Source of the DNA: Nematostella vectensis
Taxonomy: Eukaryota > Cnidaria > Anthozoa > Actiniaria > Edwardsiidae
Length of the DNA stretch: 60,000 bases
Reading direction: 5' to 3'
NCBI RefSeq assembly: GCF_932526225.1
Contig: NC_064042.1
Location: 7,001,540-7,061,539 of the forward strand
In this document: positions 21,235 through 30,999 of the stretch, one piece after another
Layout: each line of letters starts with the position of its first letter
How positions within the stretch are numbered: the first letter of the stretch is position 1
Notes under the pieces: generated by a model
Database searches by the model: none
What the model saw: only the letters and a program-made list of their open reading frames with translations
Told to the model about the DNA's origin: nothing
Made by a program: the position numbers and the translations under genes

Positions 21235-23164
21235 TGACCTAGTAAAATGAAACAAAACTATTGCTTCACTAGCTTGGACCTGGTGTTATAAAGTAAAACA
21301 AGTGGCCACTGTATGCTAAACAGTTAAAAGCAACGTATTTCAAAGCTATGTGCAGTAGGTGCACGGTATATGCTAGCCCCTTGCAGCTGTCATTGGTGAA
21401 ATATCTAGAGTGTAAAGTTGTGCCTTTTCACCACAATGCTCAACTACAATCTAGTCCATAAGAAAATTGGAGTATTGTATGTAAGCTGTGTACTACCATG
21501 TTTTCCAACTAAGACCTTTCAAATCTTCTGCACCCCACTTTACTTTTACATGCGTTCCAACATCAAACATTAAATCATCTGGCATGTGGATGAGCGTTGG
21601 TTTTGACTTCCACTGACATTTTTTGGGGATTGCGAGTTTAACACAATGTCTTTTTGCTGCTATCGCAAATTGGTGATACATATAATGTTTCAATCAGTGG
21701 AACGTGATCGAAATTGCCGCATAAGTTGGGATATAGGATCAATAGCAGTGTGTCTTTGCACACAAGGTGTCGGACAGAAAGGAAAGATAATGGAGTTTCT
21801 CTTTTTAAAAAAGACATGCAGTCACAGTTATTGTGTTATGTATTTGCCTCTCTTCTTAAAAAAAAAACTTAAAAGCTTCACTGTTACAATTAATTCCTCT
21901 TTTCTTCTTTTTGCGAACTGTTCTTGAAATATGGTACCCAAAACTTGATTGGCTAAAAGCGGGAAAGGAATGTATTTCGAATCTGAGCAGCCCCTACGGG
22001 CGGGCAGCGCTTTGTGACTACGACCGCTGGCGGCTGCGAAGGAGACTACGGCTCCCGTCTCTTTCAGACTTTAAAAAAGATTTTCTGTTGAAGCTACCTG
22101 TGGTTTATCTATAACCTCAAACTTCCCTTGAGAGTTTTCACTGCATCTTTTATTGGCTATACTTGACAACTATGTCAATGCAACTTGACCCAGGTCATTG
22201 AAGCGGGCTCCCGGCAGGTATGGCTGAAGATTGTTCTTTCCTGCTGTCTCTCCTTTATTTTCTCCCCCTACCCCATTCTCGTTTTTTTTTCAATGTTGTG
22301 GAAAGGTCAGAATATTGAGCATTCTAGCTAATTGGGGGTGTCACATTCCTCAGAGGCACTACTGACACCAGGGGTGTAGAGCTTCCTTTAGTTCGCCAGT
22401 ATTAGCCATTTTGATTTGATTTGTTATATCGCTTGGCGCTTCTTCTCATAAATGCGATGCTAAATCCTTTTTCAGTTTACTACTAGGTCAATCAACCTCT
22501 GCGGAACTGGCATTTCTCTGTTGAAGTTTCACTGTGTAAATTCTACCGAAATAGATCTTTAGTATCCAAAACATCGGGAATTCACGGTTCATGCTTTGTC
22601 GATAGTAACATCTCTTCACTTGCTTCTTCTAAAGAGTGCGACGGAAAATACAATTCTTTACTGGCCTTTCAATATCCTGCGTAGACCGACATTGACAGAC
22701 ATGAAAGATTATGGGTCATATAGCTGAAAACATCTTTCCACCTACAACATTTGTGGAACGTCATGGTCCCAATTGGCAGAAAAAGGTTAGCCCTTTCTGC
22801 AGGCAAATGATGCTTGTTGCTCTGGCGAGTAGAAATAGAGGTATTTCTATTCTAACTAAGTAATTGTCAAAATACTAAGGACAGTACCCCTTCAAGCATG
22901 TCTTAACTAGTTTTAAAACTTACGCATTACGCCTATCCATCAATGTGGGGCCATTTCTGATTGTCGCCACTTGTGGATCTTACTTTGGGATAGTTGACCT
23001 GTTTAACGGGGTTCGTAGCTCACTTGCCCAGCATATGCATGAGCAGTTTTCATTAGTCCTGGAAAAAGCAGCTTCTAGTAAATGCGCTGATAAAAAAGGA
23101 ACAAATCGTGCAACAAAAGCCTAATCTCAGAAGATCAGAGCATCAAGGCTTCTCTACAATGTAC
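21235..23164. other. Host intergenic sequence, no supported gene
   Basis: A 66-codon minus-strand frame (21493-21693) encodes a basic peptide with DVGTHVKVKWGAEDLKG. This could be an exon of a transposon or host protein, but no splice partner was found. The rest has no feature I can support. Confidence 0.35.
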
Positions 23165-23735
23165 AATCCCCTGTTCTTTATTTAAGTCGTCAGCAAAGGA
23201 TTTATCTCCAGAAATTATATTTGTGTAACAATTGTATTTTCATTCGTGGTTTTTGTCTTTTCTTCGGCAAGAGCAGTCATCTTGGTGTTTTGACTTTCGG
23301 CAACGTTTCTGTCCTACTCGCAAGAGCAAAAGGGCAGCCAAATTATCTCAAACTCCCTAGTGGCTTCACCTTCTACACCGCTGATTACATGTTCTGAGCG
23401 CACCGTAGCTGCCTTGAATGTTTTAGGTTAACAGACTTTCAATTCCTTGAAGCGTCCAACGAGCACATGCTCTTTCCCATTATAGGCCTAGATTGTGTAC
23501 ATTTGAATGTTCTGTTGCTCTATCAAAGCATGCGAGATACGCATGTGTCTCGCCTTTTTTAAGCTATACAGTACTCCTACAGTTTTGAATAAGAGTTGTT
23601 GTAGGTAGTGGTATGGCACATTTCTTATTGGTGGTTTAGATTTTTGTCAACAGTTTCCTCGGCTTGTTCTACATTTTGAGAAAAAAAATAGTAAACTTGG
23701 TTCGCCACAGAGTGATAATTCTTAAGAAAATGTGT

Positions 23736-23951
23736 CTACTCAAAAGGGAGAGAAAAGATCATTCCATTTCGTAAACAAACATTTTCTTCTAGTTCTCCCA
23801 AAACAAGAGCGACGGGGATACTAGAACTTGAAGTTGTTGTGACTTCCACACACACATGGTCATCTGGGATTTGGTGGCCATGGAGCGTGACCTTCTCTTG
23901 GTGTAGGATCCCAGCTGCCAAGTGGACTCCTTTATAAAGGACCATATCTAC
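23736..23951 (-). pseudogene. Exon-like fragment in the duplicated host segment, copy A
   Basis: On the minus strand, TTTGCCTTGTAG is followed by an open frame of about 70 codons to a stop at 23736. It begins MVLYKGVHLAAGILHQ and carries a hydrophobic PVALVLGELEE stretch. The frame is preserved with two residue changes in copy B (26475-26684), which suggests a 3' exon of the duplicated gene. No domain is recognised. Confidence 0.4.
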
Positions 23952-25307
23952 AAGGCAAATGTAAATTGGATGTCCGATAGGGTAAATGCAATTATATGCT
24001 ATAAATATCCAGACACTTACCTCTTTGGCAACTTACCTCTAGGCACGCAATGAGAATTCCGGTCTCATTTGGACAAAATGATTGCTCTAAGTGAGGTAAA
24101 CTTTGCTTTTCTCATATCTTCGTCAACCACGTTCTTTTAAAAACTCACGTACTGAGATGTCCGATAGGGTTAATGCAATTATATGCTATAAATATCCAGA
24201 CACTTACCTCTTTGGCAACTCAGTTCAATACGGAGCGTCGAAACTTTCGATTTCAGGATGCTTAGGACATCCTCGCTGGAGTGATTGGTGGCCAGGTCCA
24301 CAGTTTGCACTCTCCCCTCGCGCCCCGCCTGTTTGAGCCTGCTCCCCCTAGGCACGCAATGAGATTCCGGTCTCTTTTGGACAAAAAGATCGCTCTAAGT
24401 AAGGTAAACTTTGCTTTTCTCATATCTTCGTCAACCACGTTCTTTTAAAAACTCACGTACTGGGCAAGAACTTTCCGAACCGTGCTTGAGCGGACATATC
24501 ATGTGACGTGTAATATGAGACTTGGTCAACAGGACCAAGTCGGTGTAGCAAGCGTACATCCGGTTTCATAGTTTTTACTCTGTTACAGGGACGTGTGGAA
24601 ATAGTGCCTGTGCAGAAGAAACAAAATAGGTTTAAAACATTGATATTTATTTTCATAAAACTATAACATTTACGCGACAAGTTTAATAAATTTTCAAAAT
24701 TAAAAAGTTAGTTGCTAATAACGTCATAAGAAATAATCCCGAACGTAAACACAACTCTTCCAAAAGTAGCGTGCCAGGCCCTACAAACTCCTCCTTGATG
24801 TTGATGTTGGTGTCCCCACTCTGTATCCTGCGGGTGTGATAAGTAAAATAGCAACATCTTGAAAAAGTCACATATCTATTTGGAGACCCCCGGTGATATA
24901 ACCATGGCCACATGATGCGCCTCCACTTATAAGCCACCTCTTCAAAAAATGCATTCCCCGGCCAATTGTGGGAATATCGTCTAAAGACAACAAGCATGAC
25001 AAAGTGGAGGTCTAACACACAATGCGAGATGGTTGTTGTACAATTCAATGGTTATACCCGAATTTTTTCAAAATCAGACATAACTTGGGAATTATTTCGC
25101 ATGTAATTGTAAAACCAATCGCTACTTACGCAAGTCTAGCGACAACCTGAGATGGAGCGTTGACCAGCTGAAGGCCAATAGAACCCTTGGAAGTCAAGAA
25201 AGCCCTCCACACCTGGCCGTTGTCTGTCTCTATGGCGGGGCTGAAGAATATGGATTAATCTTTCGCCAAACGCTTCCTTCTTTTTTTCCATTCGACGGAC
25301 CACCTCT

Positions 25308-25532
25308 CTATCGCTTTATCTGCCGTAGCTCCAGATCATATGGATAATCTAATTGTGGGTTGCACAGCATGAACAAAAGCATCCCAAGTGACCAAACATC
25401 GCTCGTTTGGAGTTGACGTATAGACATCGGTGCTGTTAAAATAGCTCTGGGGCCATGTAAACTAGGCTGCCTCTTTGCACATTTAATGTATTGGTCCCCT
25501 TTGTTTTTGTCTTCTTCCGTTCGAAAAGGCAT
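25308..25532 (-). pseudogene. Protein-kinase-like fragment, copy A
   Basis: The minus-strand frame contains TSDVWSLGMLLFMLCNP, then YPYDLELRQI. This is the subdomain IX region of eukaryotic protein kinases (SDVWSxG with a following YP). A preceding LTAPMSI segment stands where the APE motif would be but lacks it. No catalytic loop or DFG is found nearby, so it is one exon or a remnant. A second copy lies at about 55205-55420. The kinase class is unknown. Confidence 0.5.
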
Positions 25533-25913
25533 TACATAATTAGTAGATTTTCATTTTCATTTCTTAAAGGTTTTACTTATTCTCAGGTATTCGATCTTCG
25601 GTCTTTGTTGTCCGCCAGATCTTCGGTCTTCGTTTTCCGGGTCTTTGTTTTCCGAACACCCGTAACCAGTTAGGATCATAACCAAAATTGGATGCATTTT
25701 GTAAATAAATCTCAAGTATTCGATCTTCGGTCTTTGTTGTCCGCCAGATCTTCGGTCTTCGTTTTCCGGGTCTTTGTTTTCCGAACACCCGTAAGCAGTT
25801 AGGATCATAACCAAAATTGGATGCATTTTGTAAATAAAGAAATTATCCAATCACAGCAGAGTACCCACCCCCTCCACCTTGGTATTTGTATGCAAAGCTA
25901 TCACTTGAAACAA

Positions 25914-26983
25914 AATCCCCTGTTCTTTATAGTCGTCAGCAAAGGATTTATCTCCAGAAATTATATTTGTGTAACAATTGTATTTTCATTCGTGGTTTTT
26001 GTCTTTTCTTCGGCAAGAGCAGTCATCTTGGTGTTTTGACTTTCGGCAACGTTTCTGTCCTACTCGCAAGAGCAAAAGGGCAGCCAAATTATCTCAAACT
26101 CCCTAGTGGCTTCACCTTCTACATCGCTGATTACAAGTTCTGAGCGCACCGTAGCTGCCTTGAATGTTTTAGGTTAACAGACTTTCAATTCCTTGAAGCG
26201 TCCAACGAGCACATGCTCTTTCCCATTATAGGCCTAGATTGTGTACATTTGAATGTTCTGTTGCTCTATCAAAACATGCGAGATACGCATGTGTCGCCTT
26301 TTTTAAGCTATACAACTCCCACAGTTTTGAATAAGAGTTGTAGGTAGTGGTATGGCACATTTCTTATTGGTGGTTTAGATTTTTGTCAACAGTTTCCTCG
26401 GCTTGTTCTACATTTTGAGAAAAAAAATAGTAAACTTGGTTCGCCACAGAGTGATAATTCTTAAGAAAATGTGTCTACTCAAAAGGGAGAGAAAAGATCA
26501 TTCCATTTCGTAAACAAACATTTTCTTCTAGTTCTCCCAAAACAAGAGCGACGGGGATACTAGAACTTGAAGTTGTTGTGACTTCCACACACACATGGTC
26601 ATCTGGGATTTGGTGGCCATGGAGCATGACCCTCTCTTGGTGTAGGATCCCAGCTGCCAAGTGGACTCCTTTATAAAGGACCATATCTACAAGGCAAATG
26701 TAAATTGGATGTCCGATAGGGTTAATGCAATTATATGCTATAAATATCCAGACACTTACCTCTTTGGCAACTCAGTTCAATACGGAGCGTCGAAAATTTC
26801 GATTTCAGGATGCTTAGGACATCCTCTCTGGAGTGATTGGTGGCCAGGTCCACAGTTTGCACTCTCCCCTCGCGCGCCGCCTGTTTGAGCCTGCTCCCCC
26901 TAGGCACGCAATGAGAATTCCGGTCTCTTTTGGACAAAAAGATCGCTCTAAGTGAGGTAAACTTTTCTCATATCTTTGTCAAC
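25914..26983. repeat. Tandem segmental duplication, copy B, left part
   Basis: Left portion of the second copy, interrupted by the provirus at 26984. It ends with the 6-bp GTCAAC. The corresponding exon-like frame at 26475-26684 (minus strand) is intact, so the insertion fell between conserved open frames of the duplicated gene. Confidence 0.85.
26978..26983. repeat. Left target-site duplication GTCAAC
   Basis: GTCAAC directly precedes the left TIR and is repeated directly after the right TIR at 54016-54021. The uninterrupted paralogue at about 24125 contains it once, within TCGTCAACCACGTTC. Confidence 0.95.
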
Positions 26984-27206
26984 AGTAGTAATAATAGTAT
27001 ACATGGTCTGCTTATGGTCTGCTAGGGGAGGGGTGGTCAAGACGGGCTGTGGTTGGTGGATATATGGTGTGCCCTGTGACGTCACAGCCGGCGTTAGCCA
27101 ATGGGAGGCGAGGTATACGGTGAGGGGTGGTGACGTCACGGGTGAGGTTGGGATTGGCCGGGGCGCCGCGACGTCACGGGTGACGTCAGCGCGGGAAAGG
27201 ATATAA
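26984..27206 (+). repeat. Left terminal inverted repeat of the provirus
   Basis: 223 bp matching the complement of 53793-54015 with one substitution (in the GGGGAGGGG/GGGTAGGGG segment near 27025-27035). Near identity of the arms argues for recent insertion or for repair between them. Confidence 0.95.
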
Positions 27207-27207
27207 G
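27077..27207 (+). promoter_or_regulatory. Inward promoter in left TIR: CRE-like palindromes, CCAAT and TATA boxes
   Basis: TGACGTCA occurs at 27077-27084, 27131-27138 and 27181-27188, with a near match CGACGTCA at 27169-27176. CCAAT is at 27098-27102 and its complement ATTGG at 27153-27157. A GGATATAAG box lies at 27199-27207, 44 bp before the first gene's ATG. TGACGTCA is the binding palindrome of CREB/ATF bZIP factors. Confidence 0.7.
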
Positions 27208-27250
27208 ACGCTGGAGGACAGCGGTGCAGACAGGTAACAACTCCTCCGCT

Positions 27251-27799
27251 ATGAAGTGCTTCTGCAACGTCGAGGTAAAACAAGTGGGCGGGGCGCTGAA
27301 GTGCGGGACACCCATCGACTACAAAAACGATAAGTTAGGGTGCGGGTTCTACTTCACTACTGACGACGCCCAGTCCGTGAAAGAGGCCATCCCCGACGGA
27401 AACACCGTCTCCGACTTCCCAGTGTGTGACCACGGTCTCATCTGTCGCCCAGGGGTAAGCGGCGGCCAGTTCTCTAGGGGGCGCGTCTACTTTCAGTGTC
27501 CAGTGAACCCACCCAACAAAAAATGCGAGCAGTTCGTGTGGGCAGAACAACCCAAGGAGTCGGAGAGGAAGAAGCCGGCAGCGATATGGACGCCACCCAC
27601 CATGAAGAAGAAGAAGGCGTCAGGAAGGGGCAGGAAGCAAACCCTCAACCCCCGCGCGGGCGCAAACGCAAACGCCCCACCAGCGTCTCCTTCACCAACC
27701 AAGGCTGCGTACACGGTGGAGGAGGAGGGGGAGGAGGAGGAGGGGGAGGACGGGGGTGCAGCACCTGTGGTGAAGAAGCAGAAGAAACAGTGGTTGTAG
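27251..27799 (+). CDS. GRF-type zinc-finger protein with basic/acidic tail
   Basis: Translation from the first ATG after the TIR promoter (27251) gives 182 residues. The N-terminal 95 or so hold paired Cys/His positions: MKCFCNVEV, GCGFYF, a CDHGLICRPG loop, then GRVYFQCP and CEQFVWAEQ. This resembles GRF zinc fingers of nucleic-acid enzymes (C...GRxFYxC...C.F.W). The C-terminal half is low-complexity: Lys/Arg clusters, an Ala/Pro segment and a Glu run before a final basic KKQKKQW. It is the first gene read from the left TIR, so probably early and nucleic-acid binding. Its 3' half overlaps another open frame starting at 27523. Confidence 0.7.
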   Translation: MKCFCNVEVKQVGGALKCGTPIDYKNDKLGCGFYFTTDDAQSVKEAIPDGNTVSDFPVCDHGLICRPGVSGGQFSRGRVYFQCPVNPPNKKCEQFVWAEQPKESERKKPAAIWTPPTMKKKKASGRGRKQTLNPRAGANANAPPASPSPTKAAYTVEEEGEEEEGEDGGAAPVVKKQKKQWL

Positions 27800-28332
27800 A
27801 CAGCGACGACAGTAACAGCAGCTACGTAGTGGAGGAGAAGGTAGTGGTCGTAGACAGTGACGACAGCAACAGCAGCTACGTGGTGGGAGAGGTACCCCCT
27901 GATTACGCCTACCATGACGTGGTAGACTCGGCCAATAACTTACATGGCGTGGACTATTACGTCAAGAAGGTGGTGTGGGACTTGATGGGTGAAGTGTTGG
28001 GGTACAAGTCCTACCACGGGGAGAAGGACAGCTGGATAAACTGCTTCTACGAGGTTAGGGATGCTGTCAGGGAGAACACCGATTTTATGTGGGGTGGGTT
28101 GGACAGGGTGGTGAAAGCGCTTGGGTTCACCATGCGCTGGAGCCCTTGGTTCTCCTACATGGAGGAGGTTGTGAGCAACGGAGTCACCCCTAAGGATATG
28201 CTGGAGCTGTGTCGTAACGAAAGGCTACCTGGTATACTAGAGGGGAAGGAGGCAGAGGTTTGGGAAGTCACCAGGGACACTGCACACCGTATAGGGAAGG
28301 GGGCGCACCTCTTCCCGTTTGGGGATATATAG
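27523..28332 (+). CDS. Overlapping gene with NLS, Gly/Cys hinge and tandem SUMO-interaction-like motifs
   Basis: The frame overlaps the GRF gene by 277 bp in the -1 register. The first ATG is at 27523 (MRAVRVG) and an alternative at 27586 (MDATHHEEEEG). Features in order are an acidic segment, RGRKRKRP (nuclear-localisation-like), a Gly run, and two near-identical blocks of VVVDSDDSNSSYVV encoded by an in-frame duplication. A hydrophobic core followed by Asp/Ser is the classical SUMO-interacting motif. The C-terminal 140 residues form an unrecognised compact domain rich in aromatics (YYVKKVVWDLMG, MRWSPWFSYMEE). Leaky scanning, splicing or frameshifting could give access to it. Confidence 0.6.
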   Translation: MRAVRVGRTTQGVGEEEAGSDMDATHHEEEEGVRKGQEANPQPPRGRKRKRPTSVSFTNQGCVHGGGGGGGGGGGGRGCSTCGEEAEETVVVDSDDSNSSYVVEEKVVVVDSDDSNSSYVVGEVPPDYAYHDVVDSANNLHGVDYYVKKVVWDLMGEVLGYKSYHGEKDSWINCFYEVRDAVRENTDFMWGGLDRVVKALGFTMRWSPWFSYMEEVVSNGVTPKDMLELCRNERLPGILEGKEAEVWEVTRDTAHRIGKGAHLFPFGDI

Positions 28333-28365
28333 AGAGACTGCAGCCATTTTTTTACTTTTTAGTGT

Positions 28366-28435
28366 TTTATTGTTACCATTACAATTAGTATAAAAAAATG
28401 TATTTACTGGTTATAGGGTAATAAAAGAAGTGTTT
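28366..28435. terminator. Convergent poly(A) signals
   Basis: AATAAA at 28430-28435 serves the plus-strand pair. Its complement TTTATT at 28366-28371 serves the minus-strand cluster that ends at 28446. The two signals overlap in opposite orientation between converging transcripts. Confidence 0.55.
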
Positions 28436-28445
28436 GTAGTGGAAG

Positions 28446-28685
28446 TCACTCAGAGTCGTAGTGTTGACCTACACCTTGCAACTTGCGGACATTGCGCCTC
28501 TGGTGGTTGCGGGTACGGTATTCTCCACGTTTGAGCTTTTTCAGCAGCTGGGTTTTTTGTCGGGTCTTCTCTTTCATTTTCTTATCCATGAACTTGTGCA
28601 CTTTTGCGTCCAGGTCTAGTAGCATTGGCTGGTACGTGCGTACGGCAGCACTGTACCCTAACTCGTAGTCGGTAGGGTGGTCCAT
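28446..28685 (-). CDS. Small basic hypothetical protein
   Basis: ATG at 28685 opens 79 codons. The N-terminus is acidic and aromatic (MDHPTDYELGYSAAVRTYQP). It is followed by a Lys/Arg-rich helix with heptad-like leucines (KTQLLKKLKRG) and a basic RTRNHQRRN tail. It lies 23 bp downstream of the coiled-coil gene on the same strand and has no TATA box of its own, so it may share that transcript. I do not recognise the family. Confidence 0.5.
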   Translation of the reverse strand: MDHPTDYELGYSAAVRTYQPMLLDLDAKVHKFMDKKMKEKTRQKTQLLKKLKRGEYRTRNHQRRNVRKLQGVGQHYDSE

Positions 28686-28708
28686 GTCCTACGGGTGAAA
28701 ACAGCGTG

Positions 28709-29347
28709 TTAGATGTATCTGACCCCCACCACTACTAACAGCAATATCAGCGTCCCTACTACTGCCATCCCTACTAAGGTCAAAGTGTGGAGTATTATTC
28801 TCATTCGTCTCTGGTGTATCACCTGTGGGTCCTCGTTGGGTGACGGTACTTGCGTCCCTTTGTCACAGGTGTCTTTATAATCGGCGTAATCTATTTGCAT
28901 GCGTAGGTGGTCGTACTCCATGCGTAGGTGGTCGTACTCCATGCGTAGGGTTTCCTCGCGGTCTTCCAGGACACCAACTTCGTGGCTGAGGTTGGCATTT
29001 TCTAATATCGTCGCTGCGTTGATGGACTGTTCGTCCAGTAGTTCCCTTTCCAGGCCATACACCTTGCTGTTGAGGCTTGAGTTTTCTACTTCGTAGTCGT
29101 CGCATAGTGCTCGTAGCCTATCGCGCTCTCTCTCTATCTCCTCCACTTGCCCTGCTATCCTGTTCAATTTCCCGGACATAAACTCCCCTACCGCATCCAC
29201 GTGGTCGCAATACGCTTCACAAAGTGCGTGCACGTCTCTCGTAGTTCTCGAGGTGGCGCTGAGGCGGTAACAACGTCTCAAGGTAGTTTCCCAAGCTGGG
29301 GGTTCCCTCTCGGTGTTGGTATCTTGGGCAGTAGGTTGGTCAGTCAT
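28709..29347 (-). CDS. Coiled-coil protein with C-terminal transmembrane anchor
   Basis: The ATG at 29347 lies 61 bp downstream of a TATAAAAGG box. The upstream extension of the frame lacks an ATG and is rejected as leader. The 212-residue product has a long heptad-rich coil (about residues 60-165) with an internal 7-residue duplication (MEYDHLR twice). A basic HQRRMR segment follows, then a hydrophobic helix of about 22 residues (LVGMAVVGTLILLLVVVG) right at the end. This makes a tail-anchored membrane protein likely. It is paralogous to 29543-29935. Confidence 0.65.
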   Translation of the reverse strand: MTDQPTAQDTNTEREPPAWETTLRRCYRLSATSRTTRDVHALCEAYCDHVDAVGEFMSGKLNRIAGQVEEIERERDRLRALCDDYEVENSSLNSKVYGLERELLDEQSINAATILENANLSHEVGVLEDREETLRMEYDHLRMEYDHLRMQIDYADYKDTCDKGTQVPSPNEDPQVIHQRRMRIILHTLTLVGMAVVGTLILLLVVVGVRYI

Positions 29348-29399
29348 CTTGTATTTTTGAGTCTGGGTTAGACTATGGGGAGTTTTGTGGTGTGCGTCG

Positions 29400-29442
29400 C
29401 CTTTTATACCCTTTAAATTGTTTGTGGACGCCAATGACGTCG
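29400..29442 (-). promoter_or_regulatory. TATA, CCAAT and CRE-like promoter of the coiled-coil/TM gene
   Basis: On the minus strand TATAAAAGG occupies 29408-29400, and the complement of CCAATGACGTCG lies at 29431-29442, giving a CRE-like core next to an inverted CCAAT. The same element combination occurs in the TIRs. Confidence 0.55.
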
Positions 29443-29542
29443 TTGGGTGAGTTTCTGATTGGTTAGTGGTTAAGGTTACTTGTTTCTGATTGGCTTGGGT
29501 TATATTACCTCTTGGGATGTCTAGACAGTAGTGGAGAGGTCA

Positions 29543-29935
29543 TCAGATCTGTTTTTCTTTGTCGCGGTTGTTTTCCTCGTAATCTATACGGGTACGCAGG
29601 TTGCCATTTTCTAGCCTTTCATCACGTAGTTGCATACGTAGGTTCTCGTTCTCCAGCTTTTCGTCACGTAGTACCTTTTCTAGGATGTGCACTCTGACAC
29701 GGAGGTTTGAGTTTTCTGCTGCGTAGTCTCCGCACATCGTTTGTAATCCATCCCGCTCTTTCTCCAAGGTCGCCGCTCGCGCACGGCAGATTTCTATTTG
29801 TGCGTGGATCCCCTCCAGTGTATCACCCATTTTTAGGAGTTCCGCCATCATGTCGTTTAGGATACCGTTTGTCGTAGTCCCCAAGGTTCCCCAAGGTATG
29901 GCTGCTGTCTCGGTGTTGGTGTTTTGGTTAGACAT
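29543..29935 (-). CDS. Coiled-coil protein, paralogue lacking the TM tail
   Basis: The leader is nearly identical to that of its neighbour: TATAAAAGG at 29994-29986, a CCCACAGTCTAACC-type initiator region and CAAAAATACAAGATG. By analogy the start is the ATG at 29935, not the one at 29983, which falls only a few bases after the TATA box. The 130-residue product is an extended coil with repeated ENxNLR segments (RDEKLENENLR, RDERLENGNLR). It ends in a charged tail with no hydrophobic anchor, so after duplication the pair may differ in localisation. Confidence 0.6.
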   Translation of the reverse strand: MSNQNTNTETAAIPWGTLGTTTNGILNDMMAELLKMGDTLEGIHAQIEICRARAATLEKERDGLQTMCGDYAAENSNLRVRVHILEKVLRDEKLENENLRMQLRDERLENGNLRTRIDYEENNRDKEKQI

Positions 29936-29985
29936 CTTGTATTTTTGAGTCTTGGTTAGACTGTGGGGTTTAGTGCTGTGCATCG

Positions 29986-29994
29986 CCTTTTATA
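29986..29994 (-). promoter_or_regulatory. TATA box of the second coiled-coil gene
   Basis: TATAAAAGG, 59 bp upstream of the chosen ATG, matching the 61-bp spacing in the paralogue. Confidence 0.6.
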
Positions 29995-30033
29995 CCTTTT
30001 AAATTGTCTAGCACTGGACGAAAAAACGGATTT

Positions 30034-30885
30034 GCAGATATAGTAAATATGTTTTGCAACTATGGTAAAGTCCATATTTACTCGCCTTTACTCAAATTCA
30101 AATATTGAATTTGCTTTATATTTGGCACCAAGACAAACCAAGTGAAGGCCGATTTTACTTCATATTTGCTAATATATCAAAAACAGTGCAAAGAACGGAT
30201 TTGCATTTCTATTCACGCACCGGTAAATACGATAGCAAATGTTTTGTTTTCGTCATGTTTGCTTGCATTTGCTCATGATGCAAAGAGTGTATATTCATTA
30301 TATTTACTACTACAGCAAGGGTCACTTTTGCAAATTATTTACCCATCAAAAAACATCTTAGCCAATTTGCCTTTTGCACGGCGTGCGAATGTTACCAATT
30401 AATACATTTGTTCTAAATTTGCAGTTAGGACAAACCAATAGATCCCATCTGCCCCTTCCCACAAAATATGTTAATATATATACAGAGAGACCAACAAGCA
30501 TATCTACTGAAATCTTTTATTTCATGTATTTTCTGTAATCAGTAAAATATAATCGGTATTTATACATTTGGTTTGGTCCAATAAGTGTATATTTCAAAAT
30601 AAATAAATTACTATAAACATTATTTTATCAGCTCTTGGTCAAAGTAATAATTCTTTGAATATTATTCTTTCAATATTCTAAATAAATCACATCTCCTTTA
30701 TATAATAAATTGTAGCCTCATCTACTGTTTTTCGAGGAAAATAGTTCAATAATAAATCTGAATACTCATGAAATTGTTGTAATAAAAATCGTTGTGAATT
30801 TGTAAATCAAAGTCGATCACTATATGCTTCAACAGTAACATTTTTTGTGCCAACGCACAAGTCCATCATTCATAGCAAAATAGAG
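30034..30885. other. Left interior of the CACTA-like element
   Basis: AT-rich sequence with scattered AAATTTGC- and CAAATATTG-like subterminal motifs. No gene is seen. Confidence 0.4.
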
Positions 30886-30999
30886 AAGATGGTGCTAATT
30901 CGAAAAGAATAGCTTGCATGTAGACAACCTAAAGCTGATGCTTCACAGCCCAATCGGGAGCACCAATTGGTGCAGTTCTTTTCGAATTAGCACCATCTT
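30886..30999. repeat. 24-bp perfect inverted repeat forming a hairpin
   Basis: AAGATGGTGCTAATTCGAAA plus AGAA at 30886-30909 is complementary to 30976-30999, with a 66-bp loop. The right arm lies inside the coding end of the element's gene and the left arm lies in its 3' UTR. Confidence 0.75.

Larger units (their letters stand above)
23165..25913. repeat. Tandem segmental duplication, copy A (~2.75 kb)
   Basis: It matches 25914-26983 plus 54022-55685 almost base for base, from CCCCTGTTCTTTA to the CAAAAT junction. Copy A has two internal extras. One is a roughly 205-bp repeat (23948-24153 against 24154-24460). The other is a 128-bp tandem repeat (25583-25838) with alternating CTTCGGTCTT segments. 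Copy A keeps the uninterrupted provirus target site. Confidence 0.85.

Noticed and set aside
26976-27206. Matching ~75-codon frames in both TIRs
   Set aside because: Both arise because the TIRs are inverted copies. The frame spans promoter elements and lacks an ATG in a useful context.
27515-27530. Programmed -1 frameshift at the A6 run joining the GRF and SIM frames
   Set aside because: The heptamer does not fit the standard X XXY YYZ register and no downstream structure was established. Leaky scanning or splicing remain equal options.
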